Source: Haloprofundus salilacus
GTDB taxonomy: Archaea; Halobacteriota; Halobacteria; Halobacteriales; Haloferacaceae
Direction: 5' to 3'
NCBI RefSeq assembly: GCF_020150815.1
Contig: NZ_CP083724.1
Coordinates: 248,001 to 312,000, forward strand
DNA length: 64,000 nt
The notes below the pieces were generated by a model, which was given only the letters and a program-made list of their open reading frames with translations, was not told where the DNA came from and did no database searches. Below, piece after piece: positions 25,961 through 35,439 of this stretch. The translations under genes were made by a program, and so were the position numbers. Numbering within the stretch: the first letter of the stretch is position 1; each line of letters opens with the position of its first letter.

Positions 25961-27637
25961 TTAGGACTCGCGTTCAATCACCGGGGTGGTCTCCGCGAAG
26001 TCGGCGAACAGCGCCTCCAACAGTTTCGACAGTCCGATTCGAACGTGTTGGTGAAACGTCGGCGACGAGACGCCGAGCGATTCGGCAACTTCCTTTCCTG
26101 AACTGTCCCGGGGCCAGTTGAAGAATCCGGCCCGGTACGCCGTCTCGAGCGCCGCTCGCTGGCGCTCGGTCAGGTCTTCGGTGAGAACCGTCTGCACCTG
26201 CTGTGCGGACGTATCGTAGCGGGTCTGCTGACGTTGGGCGATCAGTTCGGCGCCGGGATACGTCTCCTGCATCGCCTCGGTCACGCGCCACATCTCCACG
26301 CTCGGCGGAACGTGGATCGTCAAGAAGTAGTCCCCATCTTCGATGGTCGCTTTCTGGACGTACCCGCCTTGAGAGGCTAACATCGAGATGACGGGTGGCG
26401 TGTTGAGGTGGAGTTCGAACTGCGCGGTGCCGAAGTTCGTACTGATGATTTTGACCTCCTCGAAGTGAGGAACCTGTTCGACAAGCGCTTCGAGCGACGA
26501 AATCATCTCCTCGGTTACCGTACCGTACGCGAGGTACGAACCGTCACCGATGGGAATCGCCCGGTCGAACGTGATCGGTCCTTCCGGAATCTCGGTGACG
26601 TCAAACTGCTCCAACATCCCTCGGACCTGAAACTCGACTTCCGTGATATCGTCGCTCATCAGGGCCGCCTTTCGGTCGAGCGCCGCGATTGCGTGGCCGA
26701 CGACTTCGCCGAGATGACTAATGACGGCGTATTCCTCGCCGTCGAAGGCGTACGGACGCCCCGCATACACGTTCAGCACGCCGTAGAGAAGGCCCTCGTG
26801 GACGATCGGAATCGCCGCCGACGACTCGAAACTGTACTTTTGGGCGTGTTCGCGCCAGTGCTCGTAGTCAGGGTTCGTGGAGATGTTCTGGGTCACCTGC
26901 ATCTCTTGGGTTTTGATCGCTCTGCCGGTCGGCCCCCTCGACGTCTCGCTCTCGTCGACGGTGATGGTGATATCGTCGAGATACCCCTCGACGCCGGCCT
27001 CCGTCCGGACGGTGACCTCCTTGCTGTTCCGGTCGACGACGCCGACCCACGCGAAGAGATACGAGTCGGACGTGGCGAGACGTTCGCAGACCAGTTGCTC
27101 GATCTCGCTGCGCGTAGACTGCTGAAGTAGCGCTTCGTTGATGTCGCGAACGATGGCGTTGAGGTTATTGAGCGCCGCGAGCTGTTCGCGCTGATGGGCT
27201 AACCGTCGCTCTCGACTCTGTCGCTCGATGGCGTAGCGAAGCGACCGGTGCAGAAGCGGACTTGTGAGTTCGTCCTTGACCAGATACTCCTGTGCACCTT
27301 GTTCGACGGCCTGTAACCCGACCGTCTCGTCTTTTAGACCGGTCAAGACGACGATAGGGGTTTGCGTCGTGCGTTCGAGTACCGTTTCAAGCGTGTCGAG
27401 ACCTGTACTCTCCGGCAGACCAAGGTCCAGTAACACGACGTCGACCTCGTGAGTCTCCAGCATATCGAGACCCGCGGTGAGACAGTCCGCGTGCCGAAGA
27501 GACGGTACGGCGACTGTTGCTCCTTCTTCCCCCCGGTTCGAGGAAGGGAGGCTCTCTCGGAGATACTCTTCGATGAGCCGAACGTCCCCCGGGTTGTCTT
27601 CGATCAGGAGAACGTCGAGTTCGCTGCTGGGTATCAT
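25961..27637 (-). CDS. Receiver-GAF-bacterio-opsin-activator HTH regulator
   Basis: A 558-residue response regulator. Residues 8-130 are a receiver domain with the acidic pocket (LLIEDNPGD), phospho-acceptor Asp in VVLLDLGLPES and the conserved Lys in EYLVKDEL. Residues about 150-325 contain a GAF domain (AWVGVVDRNS; GPTGRAIKTQEMQVTQNIS; YGVLNVYAGRPYAF). A BAT-type domain follows, and residues about 490-545 are the HTH_10 DNA-binding domain (LTERQRAALETAYRAGFFNWPR; VAESLGVSSPTFHQHVR). It is the third gene of a kinase-receiver-regulator cluster and its ATG overlaps the upstream stop by four bases. It should be the transcriptional output of that pathway. Confidence 0.87.
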   Translation of the reverse strand: MIPSSELDVLLIEDNPGDVRLIEEYLRESLPSSNRGEEGATVAVPSLRHADCLTAGLDMLETHEVDVVLLDLGLPESTGLDTLETVLERTTQTPIVVLTGLKDETVGLQAVEQGAQEYLVKDELTSPLLHRSLRYAIERQSRERRLAHQREQLAALNNLNAIVRDINEALLQQSTRSEIEQLVCERLATSDSYLFAWVGVVDRNSKEVTVRTEAGVEGYLDDITITVDESETSRGPTGRAIKTQEMQVTQNISTNPDYEHWREHAQKYSFESSAAIPIVHEGLLYGVLNVYAGRPYAFDGEEYAVISHLGEVVGHAIAALDRKAALMSDDITEVEFQVRGMLEQFDVTEIPEGPITFDRAIPIGDGSYLAYGTVTEEMISSLEALVEQVPHFEEVKIISTNFGTAQFELHLNTPPVISMLASQGGYVQKATIEDGDYFLTIHVPPSVEMWRVTEAMQETYPGAELIAQRQQTRYDTSAQQVQTVLTEDLTERQRAALETAYRAGFFNWPRDSSGKEVAESLGVSSPTFHQHVRIGLSKLLEALFADFAETTPVIERES

Positions 27638-28092
27638 TGGTTATCACACGGCGGGAGCCGAACAATGGAGAGCCAGAACGATTTGAAAGACTGTATCGTC
27701 TCGATGAACTCCACCGGGTTGACCGGTTTCGTCAAATAGGCGTTGGCCCGTAGTTCGTAAGATTTGACGATGTCCGACTCCGCCTCCGAACTCGTGAGCA
27801 CGATGACCGGAATCCTCGAGAGGTGCGGGTCATCGCGTATCTCCTCGAGCACTTCGTCGCCGTTTTTCCCCGGAAGGTTGAGGTCGAGAAGGATGATATC
27901 CGGACACGGTGCGTCGGCGTACTCGCCGCGTTTGAAGAGGAAGTCGAGCGCTTCAACTCCGTCTTTCGCGACGTGGAGCGTGTTCTCGATCTGTCCCTCC
28001 TTGAACGCCTCCCGTGTGAGTCTGACGTCGCCCGGATTGTCTTCGATGAGCAGGATCTCCGCCGGGCCGCCAGAGTGGTTCCAACTACTCAT
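27634..28092 (-). CDS. Single-domain response regulator (Rcp1-like receiver)
   Basis: A 152-residue receiver domain with no output domain. The acidic pair is in LLIEDNPGDVRLT, the phospho-acceptor Asp in IILLDLNLPGKNG, the Thr/Ser in IVLTSSEAE, and the Lys in AYLTKPVNP. Such proteins shuttle phosphoryl groups. Its ATG at 28092 overlaps the stop of the upstream histidine kinase by eight bases, and its own stop overlaps the next regulator's ATG by four. It is therefore translationally coupled and probably links the two. A start at 28104 (four codons longer) is also open. Confidence 0.88.
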   Translation of the reverse strand: MSSWNHSGGPAEILLIEDNPGDVRLTREAFKEGQIENTLHVAKDGVEALDFLFKRGEYADAPCPDIILLDLNLPGKNGDEVLEEIRDDPHLSRIPVIVLTSSEAESDIVKSYELRANAYLTKPVNPVEFIETIQSFKSFWLSIVRLPPCDNQ

Positions 28093-31000
28093 CTCGACCA
28101 CCACTCGCCGGCAGCGTGAACGAGACCGTCGTCCCCTCGCCGACCGCTGATTCGATCCAGATGTCGCCGCCGTGACGCTCGACGATGCGCTCGGTCAGCG
28201 CGAGACCGATTCCTGTTCCCTCGTGTTCGTCCTGCGCGTGGAGGCGCTTGAACACCTCGAAGACCCGGTCTGCCTCGGCGGGGTCGATACCGATGCCATT
28301 GTCGCTGACCGAGATAGTCCATTTTCCGTGCCTCTGCTCGGCGCTGACCGTTATCCTCGGGGGATCGTCTCCGCTGTACTTGATTCCGTTGTCTAACAGG
28401 TTCTGAAACACAATGCGTAACTGTCCTTTATCACCCTCGACACGAGGGAGCGACTCCACCGTGATCTCGGCGTTACTCTCTTTTATTTTCATCTTGAGGT
28501 CGTCGCGGACGTCCGCGAGGACGTCGTCCAGTTCGACCGGTTCGAATGGGTCTCCGCGGGTGTCGACCCGGGAGTACTTCAGTAGGCCGTTTATCATCTC
28601 CCGCATCCGGTCGGCGCCGTCGACGGCGAACTCAAGGAACTCCCGGCCGTCCTTGTCGAGTTGGTCCGCGTAGCGGCGCTCGATGAGTTGGAGGTAGCTC
28701 GACACCATCCGCAGCGGTTCCTGCAGGTCGTGGGAGGCGCCGTAGGCGAATTGTTCGAGGCGCTCGTTCGACGCTTCGAGCTTTCGTTCGTACTTCCGGC
28801 GTTCGGTGACGTCCTGCACGACGAGCATCCCCGCGAACACCTCGTCGTTGGCGTCTCTGACTGGCAGGGTGTGCGCGAACAGGTTTCGGCCGGCGTATTC
28901 GATCTCGAAGGAGTTCGTCTCCCCGTCGAGCGCCGCCCAGAAGTGTGGTTCGACAGTCTCCATGACGTCGTCCGGGTAGAGTTCAAGGATATTGTGGCCG
29001 ATTCTGTCCTCGGGGTCGACGCCGGTGGCTTTCATGAACTGACCGCCGGCGGCCGTGTAGCAGAGGTTTTCGTCGAACAGGGCGACGGCGCCGTTGGGGA
29101 AGTGCTCGGCGAGCGTTCGGTATCGACGTTCGCTCTCCTCTAACTTCCGCTGGTTCGCTCGGCGCTCGGTGATGTCGGTGATGGTGATGACACCGCGGGT
29201 CACCGTGCCGTCCACGCCTCTGACCGGCATCCCCTGCGCGCTGATGATTCGTGACTCGCCGTCGACGGTCTCGATTTCGAAGACATCCGACTCCGTCACC
29301 TCCTCTCCGGTGAGCACCCGGGACATCGTCCACTCGTCGGGTTCGACCGGCTCCTCCGTGTCCGCCCACACCGCCGGAAACTGTCGGTACTCCTCGACGG
29401 ACTCGGCATCGAACACGTCCCCGCCCCATATCTCCTTGGCCGTGTCGTTGGCTTCGACAAGTTGGCCGTCGGCGTTCGCGACGATGACGCCGACAGGGAG
29501 CACCTCGAACAGGGATTCGAGTTGGTTCTTGTTTCGCTGGAGTTCCAGTTCGGCGCGCTTGCGGTCCGTGATGTCGGTGAGCGCGCCCGGGAACGTGAGT
29601 GGGTTCCCTGCCTCGTCGTACTCGACGCTGCCGCGAGCGACCACCCACCGAAGTTCGTCGTCGGCGTTCCAGACGCGGTATTCGGACTCGTACTCGCCGT
29701 CCGATTCGACGGCCTCCTCGATTTCGGCGACGACCCGCTCGCGGTCGTTTTCGTGGATTGCCGAGATGAACTGTTCGAGCGACACGCCCTCGCGGGCCGC
29801 CTCCGGGTCGACCCCGAACGTCTCGGCGAACGAGGGCCCGACGACCATCTCGTCTCGCCGGACGTTCCACTCCCAGGTGCCGACCGCTCCCGCTTTGGTC
29901 GCCGCCTCCAACTGTGACTTCGCCTCGCGCAGGGTTCGCTCCTGTTCTTTCTGCTCAGTGACGTCCTGGGCCATCGACATCCCGGCGAAGACGTCACCCT
30001 CCTCGTCGGTGATCGGAACCGCGTGGATGACCCACTCTCGGCCGACGTACGAGAGTTCGACCGAACCCGACTCGCCGTCGAGCGCGGCTCGAAAGACAGG
30101 TTCGAGGTCGTCTGCGACGTCGTCACTCCACGCTTCCCGTGGTGTCCGATTCTCGACGTCCGCTGAGGAGACCGGAAGGTAATCGAACGCTCGCCCCGCC
30201 GCGAGCGTGTACCGAAGGTCGTCGTCGAACAGAGTGACGATGCCGTTCGGGAAGGATTCGGCGAGCGTCCGGTAGCGTTGCTCGCTCTGTTCGAGGGCGC
30301 GTTCGCGCTTCTTCCGCTCGGTTACGTCCCGGAAGTACACCGACAGTCCCGTCGCAGAGGGGTAGGCGCGCACCTCGAACCACGCGTCGAGCGGCTCGGG
30401 GTAGTACTCCTCGAAGGAGACCGTCTCCTGTTCGTACATTGCCCGTTCGTACTTCGTCTCGAACTCCCGACCGAGCGCCTCCGGAAACATCTCCCAGATC
30501 TGTTCACCGATCAGCCTCTGGCCGTCCGGGTTGATAAGCTCGTGAGCGCGCTCGTTGAGATGGGTGAACCGCCACTCCTCGTCGAGTGCGAAGAAGGCGT
30601 CCGAGATTCGACCGTAAATCTCCTGCAGTTCGTGTTTCGTTTGCTCGTTCTCGATAGCCGACGCGAGCACGTTGGCGACGCTCTGGACGAAGTTGGCGTC
30701 GTGCTCGGTGAACTCGCGACGGTGAGTCGTGTGCACACCGAGTACCCCCCACGGCGCTTCGACCGACCCGATGACGACACTGATGCCGCTGACAACGCCG
30801 TGTTCGGTGAGCAACTCGGTCTCGGAGAACCGCGTCTCAGTACGCAGGTCGTCGACGATCACCGGCTCTTCCGTGACGAGCGTGTGTCCGGCCTGCGAGT
30901 CGCGCTCCGCCGGAACGGTGGTGTTCCCGGTGAGCCCGTCCCTCCAGCCGACGCCCTCTCGCAGAACGAGTTCGTCCCCACCCGGTAACAGTTCGAGCGC

Positions 31001-31165
31001 TTTGCAGTATTCGGTGCCCAACGTCTCGGCGACGGCCGCCGTCGCCTCGCGGAGCAACTGGTCGAGATTATCCGTCTCGAGTGCCCGTTGACCGAGTTCG
31101 GCGGCGACCTCCTGCTGTCGTATTCGAGCGAGGAGTTCAGTGTCAGTCGATGGGGACGACTCCAT
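28085..31165 (-). CDS. GAF/multi-PAS sensor histidine kinase
   Basis: A 1026-residue soluble kinase. It contains a GAF domain at about residues 35-175, five PAS domains (about 185-300, 310-420, 430-545, 560-675, 690-800) each ending in a TERR/TDRK-type linker, a HisKA domain with the phospho-His in ASHDLQEPLRMVSSYLQLI (about 820), and a HATPase domain with the N-box QNLLDNGIKYSG and G-boxes (VSDNGIGID; GTGIGLALTERIVERHGG). No transmembrane segment is seen, so it senses cytoplasmic or diffusible cues; individual ligands are unknown. It heads the three-gene overlapping cluster. Its kinase core is nearly the same as that of the kinase at 40472, so the two may be paralogues. Confidence 0.9.
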   Translation of the reverse strand: MESSPSTDTELLARIRQQEVAAELGQRALETDNLDQLLREATAAVAETLGTEYCKALELLPGGDELVLREGVGWRDGLTGNTTVPAERDSQAGHTLVTEEPVIVDDLRTETRFSETELLTEHGVVSGISVVIGSVEAPWGVLGVHTTHRREFTEHDANFVQSVANVLASAIENEQTKHELQEIYGRISDAFFALDEEWRFTHLNERAHELINPDGQRLIGEQIWEMFPEALGREFETKYERAMYEQETVSFEEYYPEPLDAWFEVRAYPSATGLSVYFRDVTERKKRERALEQSEQRYRTLAESFPNGIVTLFDDDLRYTLAAGRAFDYLPVSSADVENRTPREAWSDDVADDLEPVFRAALDGESGSVELSYVGREWVIHAVPITDEEGDVFAGMSMAQDVTEQKEQERTLREAKSQLEAATKAGAVGTWEWNVRRDEMVVGPSFAETFGVDPEAAREGVSLEQFISAIHENDRERVVAEIEEAVESDGEYESEYRVWNADDELRWVVARGSVEYDEAGNPLTFPGALTDITDRKRAELELQRNKNQLESLFEVLPVGVIVANADGQLVEANDTAKEIWGGDVFDAESVEEYRQFPAVWADTEEPVEPDEWTMSRVLTGEEVTESDVFEIETVDGESRIISAQGMPVRGVDGTVTRGVITITDITERRANQRKLEESERRYRTLAEHFPNGAVALFDENLCYTAAGGQFMKATGVDPEDRIGHNILELYPDDVMETVEPHFWAALDGETNSFEIEYAGRNLFAHTLPVRDANDEVFAGMLVVQDVTERRKYERKLEASNERLEQFAYGASHDLQEPLRMVSSYLQLIERRYADQLDKDGREFLEFAVDGADRMREMINGLLKYSRVDTRGDPFEPVELDDVLADVRDDLKMKIKESNAEITVESLPRVEGDKGQLRIVFQNLLDNGIKYSGDDPPRITVSAEQRHGKWTISVSDNGIGIDPAEADRVFEVFKRLHAQDEHEGTGIGLALTERIVERHGGDIWIESAVGEGTTVSFTLPASGGRDE

Positions 31166-31475
31166 TCTATACGTTCTACTGAGGTGTAAGCGTTAAAGCT
31201 TCACGGTGGGCCGAAGTGTCCAAAATGTTATGTGTCGGTCGTCGACTACTCGCCGGCTGGCGCTCTCGTCGCGACAGTCGCCGTCGAGGAGCGAGAAACG
31301 GTGAAGAAAACGGTGGGTCCTTTCGCCGAGTTTGGACTCGACCCAGATGGGAAACGGGTGGCCGGTCATCGATGGCCAATGAGCGTGGGCAACTATATGT
31401 CCCGGGAGGTGAAAACCGAAAGCGGACCGGTCAGCGCGGATTCGCGGAGATCGGTGGCAGACGAACGTGGAACCG

Positions 31476-32006
31476 ATGGACGAACTCGACGAACTCGACC
31501 CGGCGTACTACTCGATAAACTCGACAGCGTCGGTGCCGGAGTTTCTGGCCGTCTCGAAGGTCTACGCGCGTGAAGTCGTCGAGCACTACGGGCTGAGGGT
31601 CACCGTCAGCGACCTCGAATGGGAGGTGAGCAAGCGCGCGAAACGGCGGGCCGGTGCGGTCAGGTACCGAGACGGGAAGCCGGAAGCGGTGTCTCTCACG
31701 TGGGAGTTGTTCGAAAATCGGGGATGGGAAGCTGCCGCCGAGACGATACGTCACGAACTCATCCACGTTCATCTGCTCAACGAAGCGAACGACGGCTCTC
31801 ACGGGGAACGCTTCCGGCGACTGGCGGGCGAACTCGGGACGCACGTCAACTGCGAGCGATTTGCCGAGCCGAAGTGGTGGATACGCTGCGAGTCCTGTGA
31901 AACCAAACTAGCGAGGTATCGGCGGTCGAAACTCGTCGAGAACACCGAGTCGTATCGGTGCGGTGGATGCGGCGGGGCACTTCGGGTAGAGGAGAACTGC
32001 GACTGA
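31476..32006 (+). CDS. SprT-like zinc metalloprotease-domain protein
   Basis: A 176-residue protein. The metalloprotease helix ETIRHELIHVHLLN (about residue 92) gives HExxH-like His and Glu, and the downstream third ligand lies in DGSHGERFRRLAGELG. A C-terminal zinc ribbon has CESCETK and CGGCGG. This is the SprT/Spartan architecture. In eukaryotes the relative Spartan degrades DNA-protein crosslinks; the haloarchaeal role is not established. ATG 31476 is preferred over GTG 31467 three codons upstream. The gene stands alone. Confidence 0.82.
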   Translation: MDELDELDPAYYSINSTASVPEFLAVSKVYAREVVEHYGLRVTVSDLEWEVSKRAKRRAGAVRYRDGKPEAVSLTWELFENRGWEAAAETIRHELIHVHLLNEANDGSHGERFRRLAGELGTHVNCERFAEPKWWIRCESCETKLARYRRSKLVENTESYRCGGCGGALRVEENCD

Positions 32007-32383
32007 AGAGCGCCGAGAGCGGCGGAAGGAGTTGGGCGCTCGGGAGTGGCCGAGAGATGCCGTCTCACCGGTAATTTCGGCTCGACATCGTCGGTTTCAA
32101 CGAAGGACGCGAACTCGTCACCGTCATCGCCGTAACCGATAACCCCGCGGCATACGTCTGTTTCAGATCCCGACGACGAACGCGGGTGCGGTACTTCTAC
32201 CAACAAGTTTACAACAGCCACGGCCTGCGCTTCGAATGCGCCTGTCCCCGAGAAAGGCGCGAACGGGTTGGCCATTGGTAAACTTCCCAATCCCCGTTTC
32301 TCCGTATCCTCCGACTCTGAGCGTCGGCGAGCGAAACGACCGACGAGAGAGAATGACCAGTCAGCCTTTGGGTCGGGACGCCG
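32007..32383. other. Convergent intergenic region, nothing recognised
   Basis: 377 bases between the convergent SprT-like and HTH regulator genes. The open frames here have no recognisable family features, and no clear terminator hairpin was found. Confidence 0.3.
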
Positions 32384-34861
32384 TCACCGTCGGGACGTGT
32401 CGCCGAAGACGAGATCGAACAGTTCGCTTTCGCCCTTTCGGATGTGTCGGTTGACGGTCGGTTGGGAGACGCCGAGTATCTCGGCGACTTCCGTACCCGT
32501 CGCCCGCCGCGGCCAGTCGAAAAAGCCCGCGAAGTACGCGGTTCTGAGCACCTCCTCTTGGCGGTCGGTGAGCCGTTCTTTGTACAGCGTCCGAAACTCG
32601 GATTCGGTCCGAACCGGACGGTCCAGTTCGCGTCGCACGACGAGTTCGGTTCCCTCGTGGCTGTTCAGAACCATCTCCAGAAACGCGCGGACGTCGCCGT
32701 TCTGCGGTAGTTCGACGGTGAGCACTCCGGCATCGTCCGACGCGACGAGTTTAGTCGGTCGAGCGCCGTAATCGAGCAACCCGCTGAGGAAACTCTCCGG
32801 GGAGAGCGTCGCTTCGAAGAGATGGCCGCCCTCTCGCTCCGAGAGGACGTCGATATCGCGGACGACTGGACTCCGCGCGGCCGCCTCGACGACGCTCTCA
32901 GGGTCGGCGTCGAGGAGTCTGAACAACGCACGGAGCGACCCGTTTGACTCCTCTACGAGCGTCTCGAACTCGACCCGCCCTCCCGTCTCTTCCGCGAACC
33001 GCAGGACGGGGAGAGACCGGTCCGAAATCTCGAAGGTGAGTTCCACCGTTCGGTCGCTCACGAGCGCTTTCTTCCGTTCGAGCGCGTTGATGGCGAACCC
33101 GGCCATCTGCCCCAGTTCTTCGAGAACGCTCACCTCCAACTCGTCGAAGACGTTCGCTTCCGCGGCGTAGAGGTTCAACACCCCGTACAGCGTCTCTTTG
33201 TATCGGATTGGGACGGAGATGCTGGCACGGTACCCTCGCTTCAACGCCTCCGCCCGCCACGGTTCGAACGGCGGGTCGGTGCGGAGGTCGTTCTGAACCT
33301 GCGGTTCGTGCGTCCGAATCGCCCGTCCGCCGGGTCCTTGCCCGATTTCGCTCTCGTCGGCCGTCACCGTGATTCGGTCGAGATACCCCTGCTCGACGCC
33401 CGCGTCAGCTTTCGGAACGAGTTCGCCGCCGACGAGCTCCTGCTCGCCGACCCACGCGAACCGATACGGCTCCGAGTTCGCCAACTGCGTGCAGACGGTC
33501 TGCTCTATCTCCTCGCGCGTCGTCGCCTGCGTCAGCGCCCGAGTCAACTTTCTGACTACTTCGTCGATGCGGTTGACCCGCTCTAAGGTCGCCGTTCGGC
33601 GCTCCAGTTCCCGCGTTCGCTCGCGCAGGTCTTCCTCGCGCTCGGTCCGTCGCAACGCCGCCCGGACGTTCGCCGCCAGGAGGCGAGCGAGGACGACGTC
33701 GCTCTCGTCGAACGACGCGGGCGACGTCGCACCGCTGACGAGCACGCCGAACTTCCCCAGCGGAAGGACGAGTGCGCTACGAAGCACCGTTTCCGACTCC
33801 GCCATCCCCGTCTCGGCGGGTACGTCGTCGAACACTTCGTTCGTGTCGGCGACGTACGCGTCCCATAGTACGTCGCTCTCCGGCGGGAACAGCGACCCCT
33901 CTCCGACGAGTTCGGCCACCTCCGGCGTGCGGGAGACGGTCGTCAGCGTCCCCGTCTCGTCGTACCGCTCGATGGACGTGAGCGGCAGGTTCAGCGTTTC
34001 GCGGGCCGCCTCCACAGTGAGGTCGCAGATTTCCCGCTCGGTCGTCGCCAGCGTCAGCGACCGCGCCGCCTCGGTGAGGTCGGTCAACTGCTCTTCGCGG
34101 CGCCGCCGCTCGGTTACGTCGCGGAGGACGCCCGTGAAGTACCGGTCGCGGTCGCTGCGAAACGCCGAAAACGAGACGCGTAACGGGACTCGGTGCCCGT
34201 CTCTGTGGAGACCTGGCAGCTCGATATCGTTCCAGTCGAGCTGTCTCTCGCCGGTTTTCAGGTACTGTTCGAACCTGCGGCGGTGGCTCTCGACGAGTTC
34301 GTCGGGGATGAGAACCGTCAGCGGGTCCCCTTCGAGTTCGTCGGGGTCATAGCCGAGAACGTCAGAGATAGCGGGGTTGACGAATTCGATGACGCCCCGC
34401 TCGTCGACCGTGACGATGGCGTCCGACGTGATTTTCGTGAGGATGTCTAACTGCAGGCGGGACGACGCCGTCGACTCGGTGGTCGGGTAGTCGACGTGGG
34501 CGAGTATCAGTCGTCCGAGCGCGTGAGCGTCGTCGCCGCCCGTCGAGACGTAGTCAGTGACTCCGGCGCGCTCGGCTTCGCAGACGAGACGCTCCGAGTG
34601 CGCCTCCGTGCATAGAATTGTCACGGTCGACGGTTCGCGCTCCGTGACGGTCGAGAGAAACGAGACGCCGTCGGTGTCGTCCAACTCGTAGCGGGCGACG
34701 ACGCAGTCGACCCGCGCGTTCGCGACGACGTTCGACGCGTCGGCGACGCTGGTGACGGTTCTGAGCGTCGCTCCCGGATGGCCGGCCTGCAGTCGTGCTC
34801 GAAGCGCGCTCTCGTCCGAGTCCGGATCGAGATAGAGGACGTGAGGCCCGTCGGACATCAT
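32384..34861 (-). CDS. Pseudo-receiver/PAS/GAF/bacterio-opsin-activator HTH regulator
   Basis: About 825 residues from the tandem ATG at 34861/34858. Residues 3-115 have a receiver-like fold (VLYLDPDSDESALRARL), but the phospho-acceptor position in VDCVVARYEL is not Asp, so it is probably not phosphorylated. A PAS domain follows at about 118-235 (ITSDAIVTVDERGVIEFVNP). Two GAF domains lie at about 245-390 and 430-565, then a BAT domain and an HTH_10 DNA-binding domain at about 740-795 (LTDRQEEVLRTAYFAGFFDWPR; VAEILGVSQPTVNRHIRKG). It should be a one-component transcription regulator sensing small ligands or redox. The frame is open to 34948, but that extension looks non-coding. Confidence 0.85.
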   Translation of the reverse strand: MMSDGPHVLYLDPDSDESALRARLQAGHPGATLRTVTSVADASNVVANARVDCVVARYELDDTDGVSFLSTVTEREPSTVTILCTEAHSERLVCEAERAGVTDYVSTGGDDAHALGRLILAHVDYPTTESTASSRLQLDILTKITSDAIVTVDERGVIEFVNPAISDVLGYDPDELEGDPLTVLIPDELVESHRRRFEQYLKTGERQLDWNDIELPGLHRDGHRVPLRVSFSAFRSDRDRYFTGVLRDVTERRRREEQLTDLTEAARSLTLATTEREICDLTVEAARETLNLPLTSIERYDETGTLTTVSRTPEVAELVGEGSLFPPESDVLWDAYVADTNEVFDDVPAETGMAESETVLRSALVLPLGKFGVLVSGATSPASFDESDVVLARLLAANVRAALRRTEREEDLRERTRELERRTATLERVNRIDEVVRKLTRALTQATTREEIEQTVCTQLANSEPYRFAWVGEQELVGGELVPKADAGVEQGYLDRITVTADESEIGQGPGGRAIRTHEPQVQNDLRTDPPFEPWRAEALKRGYRASISVPIRYKETLYGVLNLYAAEANVFDELEVSVLEELGQMAGFAINALERKKALVSDRTVELTFEISDRSLPVLRFAEETGGRVEFETLVEESNGSLRALFRLLDADPESVVEAAARSPVVRDIDVLSEREGGHLFEATLSPESFLSGLLDYGARPTKLVASDDAGVLTVELPQNGDVRAFLEMVLNSHEGTELVVRRELDRPVRTESEFRTLYKERLTDRQEEVLRTAYFAGFFDWPRRATGTEVAEILGVSQPTVNRHIRKGESELFDLVFGDTSRR

Positions 34862-35439
34862 ACGATGGGAGACACACCTTCGTTGAGAGCGGATGCCGCA
34901 GTCGTGGTCGGGGAGACTCTCTCGGCTATCCAGTGTGCCGCGATCCACTAAAAATCTTTCATATCGGATTGGAAATAATTATGCGGAGATGAAGCGTCGC
35001 TCCAGTCGTCACCGTGCGTTCGGCTGACACGCTATCGTGTTTCGCCGCCGAAAGGTGTTCCAGTTCCGCGAGAAGTGAGATTCGCGACGGTCCCGCCGGT
35101 AACCGTCGAAACGAGAGACCTGATGGGGTGGCGGCCGTGCTTGTGCTTGTGCTGATTCGCGTGCCTGAGGTGTGTCAGTGCCGGGTGTGTCCACGGTCGG
35201 TGTGTGAGACCGTGATGGCAGCGGGTTCCCGACAGAACAGTGGAGGGACGGACGCCGGATGAATGTACTCGGCATACAGATACGCCCCCGCTCGACCGGG
35301 GGTTGTTCATATTCTACGTCCGCCGGTGCGCCGTCGCTCCGTCGCCCCGTCGCCCCGTCGTCCTGTCACTCGTCGCTCTACCGATGCGAACGCTCTTGAG
35401 TCGTTGTCCCGAACTTTTCGAAAAGATGGAGTTGTCCAC
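34862..35439. other. Non-coding region with low-complexity repeats
   Basis: 578 bases between the divergent HTH regulator and TraB-family genes. No gene is recognised. An AT-rich stretch at about 34950-34985 may hold the regulator's promoter. A hairpin of CCCCC/GGGGG pairs at 35285-35301 precedes a T-rich stretch. A short GTCGCCCC tandem repeat occupies about 35332-35360. Confidence 0.35.
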
